In this document: in pieces, positions 1-8,520 of the stretch
How the letters are laid out: each line of letters starts with the position of its first letter
Numbering within the stretch: the first letter of the stretch is position 1
Origin: WHSW01 sp963749365
GTDB taxonomy: Bacteria > Actinomycetota > Thermoleophilia > Solirubrobacterales > 70-9
Assembly: GCA_963749365.1 (NCBI GenBank)
Contig: CAVVME010000003.1
Location: 930,001-994,000, forward strand
Length of the DNA: 64,000 nucleotides
Direction: 5' to 3'
Notes under the pieces: model-generated
Told to the model about the DNA's origin: nothing
Seen by the model: only the letters and a program-made list of their open reading frames with translations
The model's database searches: none
Translations under genes and position numbers: made by a program

Positions 1-801
1 GGCTCACCGCTCTCTCCTGAGGGTTTCGAATGGATCTACGGGCAGCTGGGCGCCGACACCTGGCTGTTCTCGACCTCGGGCGGGACCGACGTCTGCACCG
101 CCTTCGTCGGCGGGGTCCCGATCCTGCCCGTCTACCGCGGCGAGCTCCAGGCCCGATCGCTGGGCTGCGCGGTGGAGGCCTGGAGCGAGAATGGCGAGCC
201 GCTGATCGACGAGGTGGGCGAGCTGGTGATCACCGAGCCGATGCCGTCGATGCCGCTCTACCTCTGGAACGATCCCGACGGCGAGCGCTACCGGCGCAGC
301 TACTTCGAGATGTTCCCGGGCACGTGGCGCCACGGCGACTGGATCGAGATCACCTCGCGCGGGACGGCGATCATCTACGGGCGCTCGGACTCGACCATCA
401 ACCGCTCCGGGATCCGGATGGGCACCTCAGAGATCTACCGCGCGGTCGCCAGCCTGCCCGAGATCACCGATGCGCTCGTCGTCGACCTCCCGAAGCCCGG
501 CACCGAGGGCTGGATGCCGCTGTTCGTCGTTCTCGCCGAAGGCTCCGAGCTCGACCAGGAGCTGACCGCCGAGATCGCGAGGCGGATTCGCGAGCGCTGC
601 TCGCCGCGCCACGTGCCCGATCGGGTCTACGCGGTCGCCGAGGTCCCCCGGACGCTGAGCGGCAAGGTGCTCGAGGTGCCGGTGAAACGGATCCTGATGG
701 GGACGCCGCCCGAGCAGGCGGCGTCGCGCGATTCGCTCGCCAACCCCGAGGCACTCGACTTCTTCGTCGAGCTCTCATCGGAGCTCGCCACGGCGGCCTG
801 A
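1..801 (+). CDS. aacS: acetoacetyl-CoA synthetase (C-terminal part)
   Basis: The window opens inside this gene, so only the last 266 residues are seen. The enzyme activates acetoacetate with ATP and CoA to acetoacetyl-CoA in the cytosol. The fragment has the adenylation-core stretch SGGTDVCTAFVG (fragment residues 26-37), an EPMPSMPLYLWNDPDG segment typical of this subfamily, the hinge region GRSDSTINRSGIRMG, and the C-terminal catalytic-lysine region SGKVLEVPVK. The order and wording match acetoacetyl-CoA synthetase better than acetyl-CoA synthetase (a real Acs lies at 59106-61094). It converges on the deaminase gene downstream. The role fits ketone-body or polyhydroxybutyrate use and feeds the HMG-CoA lyase and 3-hydroxyacyl-CoA genes nearby. 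Confidence 0.9.
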   Translation, partial: GSPLSPEGFEWIYGQLGADTWLFSTSGGTDVCTAFVGGVPILPVYRGELQARSLGCAVEAWSENGEPLIDEVGELVITEPMPSMPLYLWNDPDGERYRRSYFEMFPGTWRHGDWIEITSRGTAIIYGRSDSTINRSGIRMGTSEIYRAVASLPEITDALVVDLPKPGTEGWMPLFVVLAEGSELDQELTAEIARRIRERCSPRHVPDRVYAVAEVPRTLSGKVLEVPVKRILMGTPPEQAASRDSLANPEALDFFVELSSELATAA

Positions 802-822
802 CCGCGGCACCCGTATCGCCGG

Positions 823-2073
823 TCAGCCGAGCAGTGCCTGGGCTCGCTCGCGGGCGCGGGCGACGATCTCCTCCGCTTCGGCCCGCTCGCCCTGTCGGTA
901 GACGACCCGGCCGCCGACCACGGTGACCGCGACCGCGGAGGCGTCGGCCGCGTAGACGAGACCGGCGTCGAGGGCCCCGAGGGCGAGGGCCGGCGATCCG
1001 AGGCGCACGAGCGCGAAGTCCGCCGGCGCCCCGGCGGCGGGAGCCCGCCCGTTGATCAGCTTCGAGCGCAGGCCGGTGGCGATCTCCCAGGCCTCGCCGG
1101 CCGTAACCGCCGCCGGCTCGGCGGCGACGTGCTTCTGAATCAGCGCGAAGGCCTTGACGTCGTCGAGCAGGTCGAGCGAGTTGTTGGATCCCGCGCCGTC
1201 GGTGCCGAGCCCGACCTGCGCGCCGGCGTCGCGCGCCGCCAGATAGGGGAAGACGCCGCCGACGGCGAGCTTCAGGTTGGCGACCGGATTGGTGACCATG
1301 GTCGCGCCGCGCTCGACGATCAGCTCGATCTCGTCGCGATCGATCCAAACGCAGTGGGCAAGCAACGTCTGAGGGCCGAGCAGGCCGCAGCGATCCAGGT
1401 ACTGCGCCGGCCGCACCCCGGTCTCACGAACGCACTCCTCCACCTCGCCCTGGGTCTCGGAGAGGTGGATCTGGACCGGCACCTCGCGCTCGGCGGAGAT
1501 CTCGGCGATCCCGCGCAGCGACGGCTCGGAGACGGTGTAGATCGCGTGTGGGGCGAGCGCTGCCACGGCCGCCCCCTCCCCCGCCTGCTCGATCTCGTCG
1601 ATTGCCCGGCGCGCCTTGGCGAGCAGCTTCGGCGACCCGCCGGCGTCCTTGCCGTCGATCAGCGGCGCGCCGACCACCGCCCGCAAGCCGGCGTCCTTGA
1701 CCGCGCGCGCGGTCTCCGCATGCTTCCAGTACATGTCCCAAAACCGCACCGTTCCCGAGCGCGCCATCTCCCAGCAGGCGAGGCGGGTCCCCCAGTAGAC
1801 ATCCTCACGGGCGAGCCGCCGCTCGGCCGGCCAGATGTAGCTCTCGAGCCACTTCATCAGCGGCAGGTCGTCGGCGTAGCCGCGAAACAGGGTCATCGCC
1901 GCGTGCGTATGGGCATTGACGAAACCCGGCACCAGCGCCAGCCCGTCGGCGTCGAGCACCTCGTCGCCGGGGCGCGGCGAGACGTGCGGACCGAGCTCGG
2001 CGATCGTCGGTCCGTCGGCGCGAAGCCCGACCGCCTCCCCGTCCAGCCGAGCCCCGGTGATCGCGAGCGCCAT
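823..2073 (-). CDS. mtaD: 5'-methylthioadenosine/S-adenosylhomocysteine deaminase
   Basis: A 416-residue amidohydrolase that deaminates 5'-methylthioadenosine (or SAH) to the inosine form. Metal-site motifs are visible in order: NAHTHAAMT (about 54-62), PHAIYTVSE, the QIHLSETQGEVEE helix region, LLAHCVW, and VGLGTDGAGSNNSLDL with the late catalytic Asp. The start chosen is the ATG at 2073, which opens directly on the ITGARL beta-sandwich strand; the open frame continues upstream but only through the neighbouring gene. It lies 8 nt behind a nucleoside phosphorylase, so the two probably act in sequence: MTA to methylthioinosine to hypoxanthine plus methylthioribose-1-phosphate. An aminofutalosine deaminase role (menaquinone) is a less likely alternative. 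Confidence 0.85.
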   Translation of the reverse strand: MALAITGARLDGEAVGLRADGPTIAELGPHVSPRPGDEVLDADGLALVPGFVNAHTHAAMTLFRGYADDLPLMKWLESYIWPAERRLAREDVYWGTRLACWEMARSGTVRFWDMYWKHAETARAVKDAGLRAVVGAPLIDGKDAGGSPKLLAKARRAIDEIEQAGEGAAVAALAPHAIYTVSEPSLRGIAEISAEREVPVQIHLSETQGEVEECVRETGVRPAQYLDRCGLLGPQTLLAHCVWIDRDEIELIVERGATMVTNPVANLKLAVGGVFPYLAARDAGAQVGLGTDGAGSNNSLDLLDDVKAFALIQKHVAAEPAAVTAGEAWEIATGLRSKLINGRAPAAGAPADFALVRLGSPALALGALDAGLVYAADASAVAVTVVGGRVVYRQGERAEAEEIVARARERAQALLG

Positions 2074-2081
2074 CCCGGGAT

Positions 2082-2732
2082 TCAAGCAAGCGCCGGCAGC
2101 GCCACCGCGAGCAGCGTCTGCAACCGCTCGCGGTTGGCGGTTCGATTTGCCTCCAGCTCGGCGACCGTGAGCTCGGATCCGGCGATCCCGTTGGCGAGGT
2201 TGTCGACCGCGCAGAGCGCCGCGTAGCGGATCTCGAGCTCCCCCGCGACCACGCACTCGGAGGCGAGCGTCATCCCGATCACATCCGCGTGCGCCGCGAC
2301 CAGCCGGATCTCCGCCGGCGTCTCGAGCCGCGGCCCACGCGACTGCCAGTAGACGCCGCCGTCGATGATCTCGGCTCCGCCGTCGACGAGAACTCCGAGC
2401 GCCTCCCGCCGCCATCCATCGTCGAAGCCGGGCACCCTGTGTGCCAGGTCGCCGTCGAGCGCGCTGACCGGCTCGGCGTCGAGCGCGATGAAGTCGTCGG
2501 GGCAGACGAGCGTCCCCGGGCCGAGCTCCGGGCGCAGGCCACCGACCGAGCCGACCGCGAGCACGCGGTCGCAGCCGGCATCCGCAAGCGCCCGCATGTT
2601 TGCGACATGGTCGATCAGGTGCGGGAGCACGTAGGCCGCCGCCTCGCCGTGTCGCTGCAGCAGCTCCCAATCGCCGGCCGAGATCCGCTCACCGCGCAAC
2701 GAGCTGCCAACGATCAGGCCCAGCCGCCCCAT
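2082..2732 (-). CDS. MTA/methylthioinosine phosphorylase-like nucleoside phosphorylase
   Basis: A 216-residue member of the PNP/MTAP family, shorter than typical MTAP (about 260-280). The conserved phosphorylase stretches GGVYWQSRGPRLETPAEIR and DVIGMTLASE are clear, as is the phosphate-loop-like opening GLIVGSSL and the AVGSVGGLRPELGPGTLV segment. It is upstream of mtaD in the same direction with 8 nt between them. By analogy with Pseudomonas, where MTA is first deaminated and then phosphorolysed as methylthioinosine, the neighbour suggests methylthioinosine as substrate; this is inferred, not read from residues. The ATG at 2732 is the start. Confidence 0.75.
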   Translation of the reverse strand: MGRLGLIVGSSLRGERISAGDWELLQRHGEAAAYVLPHLIDHVANMRALADAGCDRVLAVGSVGGLRPELGPGTLVCPDDFIALDAEPVSALDGDLAHRVPGFDDGWRREALGVLVDGGAEIIDGGVYWQSRGPRLETPAEIRLVAAHADVIGMTLASECVVAGELEIRYAALCAVDNLANGIAGSELTVAELEANRTANRERLQTLLAVALPALA

Positions 2733-2766
2733 TGCAGCAGCCTAGCCCGGCTAGGCTCGCCCGCCC

Positions 2767-3519
2767 ATGGAGCCGCTCGAAGCCCTCGCGATTCTCGCAG
2801 CCGGTATCGGCGCCGGCGCGATCAATGCCGTGGTCGGGAGCGGCACCCTGCTCACCTTCCCGGTCCTGATCGGCCTCGGCTACGCGCCGCTGACCGCCAA
2901 CGTCTCCAACAACATCGGCCTTGTCCCGGGCGCCGTCGCCGGCAGCCATGGCTACCGCCGCGAGCTCACCGGACAACGCCCGCGGATCCTCGCGCTGGCG
3001 GGTTTCTCGGTCGCCGGATCGGCGCTCGGCGCGGCGCTGTTGCTTGTCCTTCCGAGCTCGGTCTTCGACGCGTTCGTGCCGGTGCTGATCGCGATCGCGA
3101 TCGTCCTGGTCGTCGCCCAACCACGCCTTGAACGGAAGCTCGCTCACCGACGGGATCCCGACGGCAAGCACGGGGTCATCGTGCGAGGGGCGATCGCTGC
3201 CAGCGCCGTCTATGGCGGCTACTTCGGCGCCGGGCAGGGGATCTTGCTGATCGCAATCCTCGGGCTTGCGATCGACGACTCGCTCCAGCGTCTCAACGGG
3301 CTCAAGAACGTGCTCGCCGGACTGGTCAACTTCACCGCCGGGGTGATCTTCGTCTTCGCCGCCGACGTCGACTGGGCGGTCGCAGGCCTGATCGCGTGTG
3401 GCTCGCTCGTCGGCGCCGTGTTCGGGGCGCGCTACGGTCGCCGGCTCTCGCCGACGATCCTGCGGGCGTTGATCGTCGTCGTCGGGACCGCGGCGATCAT
3501 CCGCTTGACGCTGACCTGA
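2767..3519 (+). CDS. TauE/SafE-family membrane transporter (putative sulfite/sulfonate exporter)
   Basis: A 250-residue polytopic membrane protein with about eight hydrophobic segments in two similar halves. The first half has the small-residue motif AAGIGAGAINAVVGSGTLLT, the second the matching GGYFGAGQGILLIAILGL, as in the TauE/SafE (DUF81) family. Family members move sulfite, sulfolactate or other small organic anions; the substrate cannot be told here. It is divergent from the MTA salvage pair (34 nt apart) and converges with the acyl-CoA carboxylase gene. A sulfur link with MTA salvage is possible but only suggested by adjacency. Confidence 0.85.
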   Translation: MEPLEALAILAAGIGAGAINAVVGSGTLLTFPVLIGLGYAPLTANVSNNIGLVPGAVAGSHGYRRELTGQRPRILALAGFSVAGSALGAALLLVLPSSVFDAFVPVLIAIAIVLVVAQPRLERKLAHRRDPDGKHGVIVRGAIAASAVYGGYFGAGQGILLIAILGLAIDDSLQRLNGLKNVLAGLVNFTAGVIFVFAADVDWAVAGLIACGSLVGAVFGARYGRRLSPTILRALIVVVGTAAIIRLTLT

Positions 3520-3526
3520 GCGCCGC

Positions 3527-5065
3527 TCAGGCGGGGGTGACCGGGTTGCGTCGTTCGGAGAAGCGCCGGTCCTTCGACTCGGCGAGCGCGAACCGGCGGA
3601 TCAGCTCGGCGCGCAGGTCGTCGGGCTCGATCACCGCGTCGACGACGAGCTCGGACGCGAGGTGCAGGATGTCGATGTCGGCCGCGTACTCCTCCCGCTT
3701 CGCGGCGACGAAGCGCTGGCGCTCGTCGGGGTCCTCGATCTCCTGGATCTGGTTGAAGAAGACGGCGTTCACCGCGGCCTCAGGCCCCATCACCGCGATC
3801 GAGGCGGTCGGCAGGGCGAGACAGCAGTCGGGCTCGAAGGCCGGGCCGGCCATCGCGTAGAGGCCGGCGCCGTAGGCCTTGCGGACGATCACCGAGAGCT
3901 TCGGCACCGTCGCCTCCGAGACCGCGCTGATCATCTTCGCGCCGTGCCGGATGATCCCCTGGCGCTCGACGTCGGTGCCGATCATGAACCCGGGCACGTC
4001 GGCGAGGAAGAGCAGGGGGATGTTGAACGCGTTTGCGGTCATGATCAAGCGCGCGGCCTTGTCGGCCGAGTCGACGAACAGCACCCCGCCCTTGAACTTG
4101 GGCTGGTTGGCGACGATCGCGATCACGCGCCCATCGAGCCGGGCGTAGCCGACCACCACCTCCTTCGCCCAGCGCGCGTGCACCTCGCAGAAAGAGCCCG
4201 CGTCGATGAGGGCGGCGATCAGCTCCTTGACGTCGAAGGCGGTCTTCTCATCGGCGGGGACGATCTCGGCGGGCGAGCGCTCGGACTCAGGCGCCGCGGG
4301 TGGCGCGGGCGGCGGCTGCTCGCGCCAGTTCGACGGCATCAAGGCGAGATACCGGCGGGCGAGATCGATCGCCTCGGCGTCGCTGGCGACCAGGAAGTGC
4401 CCGCAGCCCGAGACGCCGGTGTGCATCCGCGCGCCTCCCATCTCCTCGAGGCTGACCCGCTCCCCGATCACCATCTCGGCCATCCTCGGCGAGCCGAGGT
4501 ACATCGAGGCGTTGCCCTCGCGCATGATCACGACATCGCAGAAGGCCGGGATGTAGGCGCCGCCGGCCGCCGAGGGGCCGAACAGGAGGCAGACCTGGGG
4601 GACCCGTCCGGAGAGCCGGACCTCGTTGTGGAAGATCCTCCCGGCACCTCGGCGGCCCGGGAACATCGCCACCTGGTCGGTGATCCGGGCGCCGGCGGAG
4701 TCGACCAGGTAGACCATCGGCAGCTCGAGCTGCAGGGCGCGCTCCTGGATCCGGAGGATCTTCTCGACCGTCTTCGGCCCCCAGGAACCGGCCTTGACGG
4801 TCGGATCGTTGGCCATCAGACAGACCTTGCGACCGCCGATCCGCGCCATGCCGGTGACCACTCCGTCCGCGCCGAGCCCGTCGGCCTCCCAGTTCGCGAG
4901 CAGGCCCTCCTCGGCGAACGAGTCCGCATCGAGCAGGCGCTCGAGCCGCTCGCGAACGCCGAGCTTGCCCTGCTCGGCGGTCTTCTGATGGTGGCGCTCG
5001 GGCCCCCCGGCAAGGGCTCGCTCGAGCGCTCGCTCGAAGTCGGTCGGGGAGCGGGTCTCGCTCAT
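3527..5065 (-). CDS. acyl-CoA carboxylase, carboxyltransferase (beta) subunit
   Basis: A 512-residue biotin-dependent carboxyltransferase (AccD5/PccB/MccB superfamily) with two crotonase-fold halves. Seen are KLGVRERLERLLD near the N-terminus, the oxyanion segment FGPSAAGGAYIPAFCD in the first half, and GVLFVDSADKAARL, LADVPGFMIGTDVE, RKAYGAGLYAMAGP and ASIAVMGPEAAVNA in the second. The length fits propionyl-CoA, methylcrotonyl-CoA or a related acyl-CoA carboxylase. No alpha subunit (biotin carboxylase/BCCP) is in the window, so substrate is open. It overlaps the upstream DivIVA-like gene by 4 nt (ATGA), implying coupled translation. In the ethylmalonyl-CoA scheme propionyl-CoA carboxylation would be needed; leucine breakdown with the HMG-CoA lyase is an alternative. 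Confidence 0.85.
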   Translation of the reverse strand: MSETRSPTDFERALERALAGGPERHHQKTAEQGKLGVRERLERLLDADSFAEEGLLANWEADGLGADGVVTGMARIGGRKVCLMANDPTVKAGSWGPKTVEKILRIQERALQLELPMVYLVDSAGARITDQVAMFPGRRGAGRIFHNEVRLSGRVPQVCLLFGPSAAGGAYIPAFCDVVIMREGNASMYLGSPRMAEMVIGERVSLEEMGGARMHTGVSGCGHFLVASDAEAIDLARRYLALMPSNWREQPPPAPPAAPESERSPAEIVPADEKTAFDVKELIAALIDAGSFCEVHARWAKEVVVGYARLDGRVIAIVANQPKFKGGVLFVDSADKAARLIMTANAFNIPLLFLADVPGFMIGTDVERQGIIRHGAKMISAVSEATVPKLSVIVRKAYGAGLYAMAGPAFEPDCCLALPTASIAVMGPEAAVNAVFFNQIQEIEDPDERQRFVAAKREEYAADIDILHLASELVVDAVIEPDDLRAELIRRFALAESKDRRFSERRNPVTPA

Positions 5066-5664
5066 TGCGGATCGGCGGCTGCCGGCTCGGCGCTGCGCGC
5101 TTCCTCCTGATCGGGCTCGTCGCCCTCGGGGGTTTCGAGGTGTCGGTGCCGACTCGCCGTCCCGGTGATCCCGGTGGCGAGCTGCTCGAGCTCGGCGACC
5201 ACGGCCTCGCGGCGCTGCTCGAGATCTGAGATCACGGCTTCGACGTCGCGCTTGCGCTGGTTTGCCTCCTCGATCAGGCGCTCGACCTCGGCGTCGGCGT
5301 CGGCGCGCACGCTGCTCCCGTAGGCGTCGGCCTCCTCGCGAGTCCGCTGCGCGTACTCGTCCGCGTCACCGCGCACCGACTCGGCGGTGGTGTTCGCCCC
5401 GACCAGGCTCTGGCGCGCCTGCGCCGACGCCTCCTCGCGGATCTCGCGGGCGGCCTCGTGGGCCTCGACCAGGATCGCGCTCACCTGCTCGCCCACCCGC
5501 GCGAGCTCGTCACGAACCCGCTCGGATCCCGCCGGGTCCTCCCCGGCGCGCTCGATCCACTCGCCGACCTCGGTCAGCAGCGCGTCGACCTCCCCGCGGT
5601 CGTAGCCACGCATCGCGAGCGAGAAGCGGGGGTCGCGAATCCGATCCAGCGGGTAGCCGTCCAA
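5062..5664 (-). CDS. DivIVA-domain coiled-coil protein
   Basis: A 200-residue protein. The N-terminal 35 residues (IRDPRFSLAMRGYDRGEVDALL) match the DivIVA membrane-curvature domain with the characteristic RGYDRGEVDALL turn. Residues about 45-165 are a charged, Ala/Glu/Arg-rich coiled coil, and the last 35 are an acidic disordered tail. DivIVA/Wag31 relatives organise polar growth and division in actinobacteria; this short version could be a SepIVA-like or accessory member. Its stop overlaps the start of the carboxyltransferase gene (ATGA). Such pairing of an envelope-growth scaffold with an acyl-CoA carboxylase subunit is worth noting, since mycobacterial Wag31 has been reported with acyl-CoA carboxylases. 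Confidence 0.8.
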   Translation of the reverse strand: MDGYPLDRIRDPRFSLAMRGYDRGEVDALLTEVGEWIERAGEDPAGSERVRDELARVGEQVSAILVEAHEAAREIREEASAQARQSLVGANTTAESVRGDADEYAQRTREEADAYGSSVRADADAEVERLIEEANQRKRDVEAVISDLEQRREAVVAELEQLATGITGTASRHRHLETPEGDEPDQEEARSAEPAAADPQ

Positions 5665-5717
5665 AGCAGCCTCCTCGGGTGGTTCGGCCCGAGCGTAGCG
5701 AGAGCGCCGTGGTGGAT

Positions 5718-6602
5718 CTAGGAGCCGGGCTCGACTGCGACGGGCTTCTCACCCGAGTAGTCGTAGAAGCCGCGACCGGACTTGCGTCCGTAGTGCCCGG
5801 CCCCGACGAGCGCGCGCAAGGTGTCGGGCTGGCCGAAGCGCCGGTCGCCGTAGGCCTCGACCATGATCTCGGCGATCGAAGCGAGCGTGTCGAGGCCGAC
5901 GAAGTCCGACAGCGTCAGCGGGCCCATCGGGTTGCCCGAGCCGGCGACGATCGCCTTGTCGATGTCCTCGATCGAGCCGACACCCTCCTCGTAGGCGCGG
6001 ATCCCGTCGAGCATGTAGGGGACGAGCAGCCGGTTGACGATGAAGCCGCGGTTGTCCTTGGCGGCGACGCTCGTCTTGCGCAGCCGCTCGCCGACCTCGA
6101 AGCCGAGCTCGACCGCCTCGTCGGAAGTCGGCTCCGCCCGCACTACCTCGAGCAGGCGCATCACCTGGGGCGGGTTGAAGAAGTGCAGGCCGAGGAACCT
6201 CTCGGGCCTCGAGGTCGCTGCCGCCTGGTCGGCGACCGAGAGCGACGAGGTGTTGGTGGCGAAGACCGCCTCCGGCTTGACGATCGAGTCAATCTCACGC
6301 CACATCTCCAGCTTGCCGTCGAGGTCCTCGGTGATCGCCTCGATCACCAGATCGCAGTCGGCGAGCTCGCCGTAGTCGAGCGTGGCGCTGATCCGGTCCT
6401 TGATCGCGTCTGCATCGGCCTGCTCGAGCTTCTCGCGCTCCACCGCGCGCGAGAGCTGCTTCTCGATCTTCGCGATTCCCGCGTCGAGCGCGTCCTGGTC
6501 GATCTCGCGAACGACGACGTCCCAGCCCGCCTCGGCGCAGATCTGCGCGATCCCGTGGCCCATCAGGCCACAGCCGACGACTCCTACCTTGGCGATCTCC
6601 AT
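5718..6602 (-). CDS. hbd: 3-hydroxybutyryl-CoA dehydrogenase
   Basis: A 294-residue stand-alone 3-hydroxyacyl-CoA dehydrogenase that interconverts acetoacetyl-CoA and (S)-3-hydroxybutyryl-CoA with NAD(P). It has the Rossmann GCGLMGHGIAQI at residues about 9-20, then AVFATNTSSLS, the catalytic-His motif GLHFFNPPQVMRLLEV, and RGFIVNRLLVPYM before the helical C-terminal domain. Length is standard for Hbd/PaaH. It overlaps the upstream acetyltransferase gene by 19 nt. It supplies the step before crotonyl-CoA formation, so it may work with ccr at 28991, although no crotonase is in the window. Confidence 0.88.
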   Translation of the reverse strand: MEIAKVGVVGCGLMGHGIAQICAEAGWDVVVREIDQDALDAGIAKIEKQLSRAVEREKLEQADADAIKDRISATLDYGELADCDLVIEAITEDLDGKLEMWREIDSIVKPEAVFATNTSSLSVADQAAATSRPERFLGLHFFNPPQVMRLLEVVRAEPTSDEAVELGFEVGERLRKTSVAAKDNRGFIVNRLLVPYMLDGIRAYEEGVGSIEDIDKAIVAGSGNPMGPLTLSDFVGLDTLASIAEIMVEAYGDRRFGQPDTLRALVGAGHYGRKSGRGFYDYSGEKPVAVEPGS

Positions 6603-7198
6603 CTGTTCGCAAACCCTCCGATCGGTTGCCGAGCGGTCGCGGAGCCTACCGATCGTCGCCTCGCTCGGCGGCCGGCGAGCGAGGTCCGAAACCGGACCTC
6701 GAGCGGGTTGCCGAAGCTCGGGCGGCGCTGGGTCGCACCGTCGCGCGCGAGGCCGAGCGCCTCGTAGAAGGCGAGGTTGCGCGGGCTCGCGGCCAGGGTC
6801 CAGACGATCGCCTCGGCGTGACCGTCGCGCGCCAGCCGGTCGAGCGAGGCCTCGACCAGACCGCGTCCGATCCCGCGGCGCCAGCTCAGCGGATGCACGT
6901 AGAGCGCGATGATCTCCCCCTCTCGCGGCGGGGCGCCGCGGTCGCGGCTCGGCCCGTAGAGGCTTAGCCCGCGGATCTCGCCGTCGACCTCGGCGGCGAG
7001 GATCGCGCTGCCGTCGCGCGGCCTGCTGGCAAGCCGTTCGGAGATTCGCTCCGGTCGCCAGGTGGCGGCGGGGTCGACCTGCTCGGGCACGATCCCGCGA
7101 AAGCCGGCTCGCCAGGCGGCGATCGCGGTCTCGGCGAGCCCGACGGCGTCCCCCTTTCGGCCCGGCCGGATCAGCGCCTCGCCGGTCGACGCGCTCAA
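6584..7198 (-). CDS. GNAT-family N-acetyltransferase
   Basis: A 204-residue acetyltransferase starting at TTG (7198). The acetyl-CoA pyrophosphate loop is YVHPLSWRRGIGRGLVEA (about 97-114), followed by the motif-B strand ending NLAFYEALGLARDG. The N-terminal part (IRPGRKGDAVGLAETAIAAW) is the usual GNAT start, so the TTG is credible even though weak. The last 40 residues are basic and unstructured and run into the hbd start (19-nt overlap), so the real C-terminus may be partly dispensable. The acceptor substrate cannot be predicted. Confidence 0.75.
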   Translation of the reverse strand: MSASTGEALIRPGRKGDAVGLAETAIAAWRAGFRGIVPEQVDPAATWRPERISERLASRPRDGSAILAAEVDGEIRGLSLYGPSRDRGAPPREGEIIALYVHPLSWRRGIGRGLVEASLDRLARDGHAEAIVWTLAASPRNLAFYEALGLARDGATQRRPSFGNPLEVRFRTSLAGRRARRRSVGSATARQPIGGFANRWRSPR

Positions 7199-7207
7199 GG
7201 TAGACCG

Positions 7208-7591
7208 TCAGGCGGCGCCGGTCGTCGCCGCGAGCAGCTCGCGCATCCGCTCGGCGAGCGCCTGCATCCCCGACATCGGCCGCACCATCACCGTCATCGC
7301 CTCGATCCGCCCGTGCTCGCCGAAGCGCAGGATGTCGACGCCCTGCAGCTCGCGCTCGCCGACCCGGGCCTCGAAGATCAGCACCGCGGTGTCGCCGCTC
7401 TCGACCTGGTCGAGGTAGCGGAAGTCCTCGAACACCTGGAGCACCGCGCCGAGCAGGACCTTGATCGCCTCACGGCCGTGGTAGGGCTTGTAGACGACGG
7501 GGCTGCTGAAGACGGCGTCCTCGGCGAACAGCTCCTCGATCTGCGAGAAGTCCTTCGCCTCGGCGGCCGCGCGGAAGGCATCGCTCTTCAT
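7208..7591 (-). CDS. SnoaL/NTF2-like small protein
   Basis: A 127-residue cone-shaped NTF2-fold protein. The usual pattern of this fold is visible: an N-terminal helix (FRAAAEAKDFSQIEELFAED), AVFSSPVVYKPYHGREAI, then beta strands with LDQVESGDTAVLIFEARVG and GVDILRFGEHGRIEAMTVM. Members act as small-molecule isomerases, hydrolases or have no known catalysis. The ATG at 7591 is chosen because it opens the first helix; longer frames run into the HMG-CoA lyase gene. It sits 11 nt downstream of that gene and is probably co-transcribed with it. No catalytic residues can be assigned. Confidence 0.7.
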   Translation of the reverse strand: MKSDAFRAAAEAKDFSQIEELFAEDAVFSSPVVYKPYHGREAIKVLLGAVLQVFEDFRYLDQVESGDTAVLIFEARVGERELQGVDILRFGEHGRIEAMTVMVRPMSGMQALAERMRELLAATTGAA

Positions 7592-7602
7592 CGCGCCCCA
7601 GG

Positions 7603-8520
7603 TTATCGCTGCCACACAACCGGCCCCGCGGTGAGCAGGTGGGCGCCGAGCGGCCGCCCGAGCAACTCCTGCACCGAGCGCGACGCTTCGAGCAGGCGCG
7701 AGAGGTCGATGCCGGTCTCGATCCCCATCTCCTCGAGCATCGAGACCAGGTCCTCGGTCGAGATGTTCCCGGTCGATCCCGGTGGCACCGGGCAGCCGCC
7801 GAGCTCGCCGAACGCCGCCTCGTAGGACTCGATCCCGGCGCCGAGCGCAGCGTGCACGTTCGCGAGGCCCTGGCCGCGGGTGTTGTGGAAATGGGCGGTC
7901 AGCTCGACACCGGGGAGGCGGTCGCGCGCGGCGGAGAAGAACTCCCCCACCTGGCGCGGGTTGGCCATCCCGGTCGTGTCGCCGAAGGCGACCTCCTCGC
8001 AGCCCGCGCCGGCGAGGCGCTCGGCGATCTCGAGCACCCTGTCGGCCGGCACCTGGCCCTCGTAGGGGCATCCAAACGAGGTCGAGATCACGCCCTCGCA
8101 GCGAAGGTCCTCGGCACGGGCGCGCTCGATCACCCGCTCGAGCCCGGCGAGCGACTCGGCGATCGAGCGGTTGACGTTGCGGCGGTTGTGGGTCTCGGAC
8201 GCCGAGAGGAAGAGGTTCACCTCGTCGAAGCGCTGGCGCTGGGCGAGTGCGCGATCGAGCCCGCGCTCGTTCGGGATCAGGACCGAGAACGAGACGCCCT
8301 CGACCCGCTCGAACTGGGCCAGCACCTGCTCCGCGTCGGCGAGCTGGGCGACGACGTCGGGGCGCACGAACGAGGTCACCTCGATCCGGCGCAGCCCGGT
8401 CCGGGCCAGCATCCCGATCAACCGCACCTTCTCCGGCGTCGGGATCACCTCCGGCTCGTTCTGAAACCCGTCGCGGGGCCCAACCTCGCGGATCCGAACG
8501 CTCCGCGGCAGCTCGCTCAT
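7603..8520 (-). CDS. mvaB: hydroxymethylglutaryl-CoA lyase
   Basis: A 305-residue TIM-barrel lyase that cleaves HMG-CoA to acetoacetate and acetyl-CoA (leucine and ketone metabolism). The N-terminal EVGPRDGFQNEP motif gives the metal-binding Asp and catalytic Arg; RRIEVTSFVRPDVVAQLAD, ISTSFGCPYEG, AFGDTTGMANP and the metal histidines in LTAHFHNTRGQGLAN follow. The flexible-loop cysteine region reads FGELGGCPVPPGSTGNISTED. The ATG at 8520 is preferred: it overlaps the upstream gene's TGA (ATGA) and begins right before the conserved barrel; the frame extends 15 codons further with no family support. Co-directional with the NTF2-like gene behind it. A hydroxymethyl-acyl-CoA lyase of related specificity remains possible. 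Confidence 0.88.
   Translation of the reverse strand: MSELPRSVRIREVGPRDGFQNEPEVIPTPEKVRLIGMLARTGLRRIEVTSFVRPDVVAQLADAEQVLAQFERVEGVSFSVLIPNERGLDRALAQRQRFDEVNLFLSASETHNRRNVNRSIAESLAGLERVIERARAEDLRCEGVISTSFGCPYEGQVPADRVLEIAERLAGAGCEEVAFGDTTGMANPRQVGEFFSAARDRLPGVELTAHFHNTRGQGLANVHAALGAGIESYEAAFGELGGCPVPPGSTGNISTEDLVSMLEEMGIETGIDLSRLLEASRSVQELLGRPLGAHLLTAGPVVWQR

Noticed and set aside
823..2732. Deaminase/phosphorylase pair as futalosine pathway (MqnX/MqnB)
   Set aside because: No MqnA, MqnC or MqnD nearby and the phosphorylase has MTAP-type GVYWQSRGPRLET; MTA salvage fits better, though it is not fully excluded.
3691..3716. CGCTTCG/CGAAGCG inverted repeat resembling the hairpin element loop
   Set aside because: Falls in conserved carboxyltransferase codons, lacks the 20-nt loop and the flanking GAAYAAATG.
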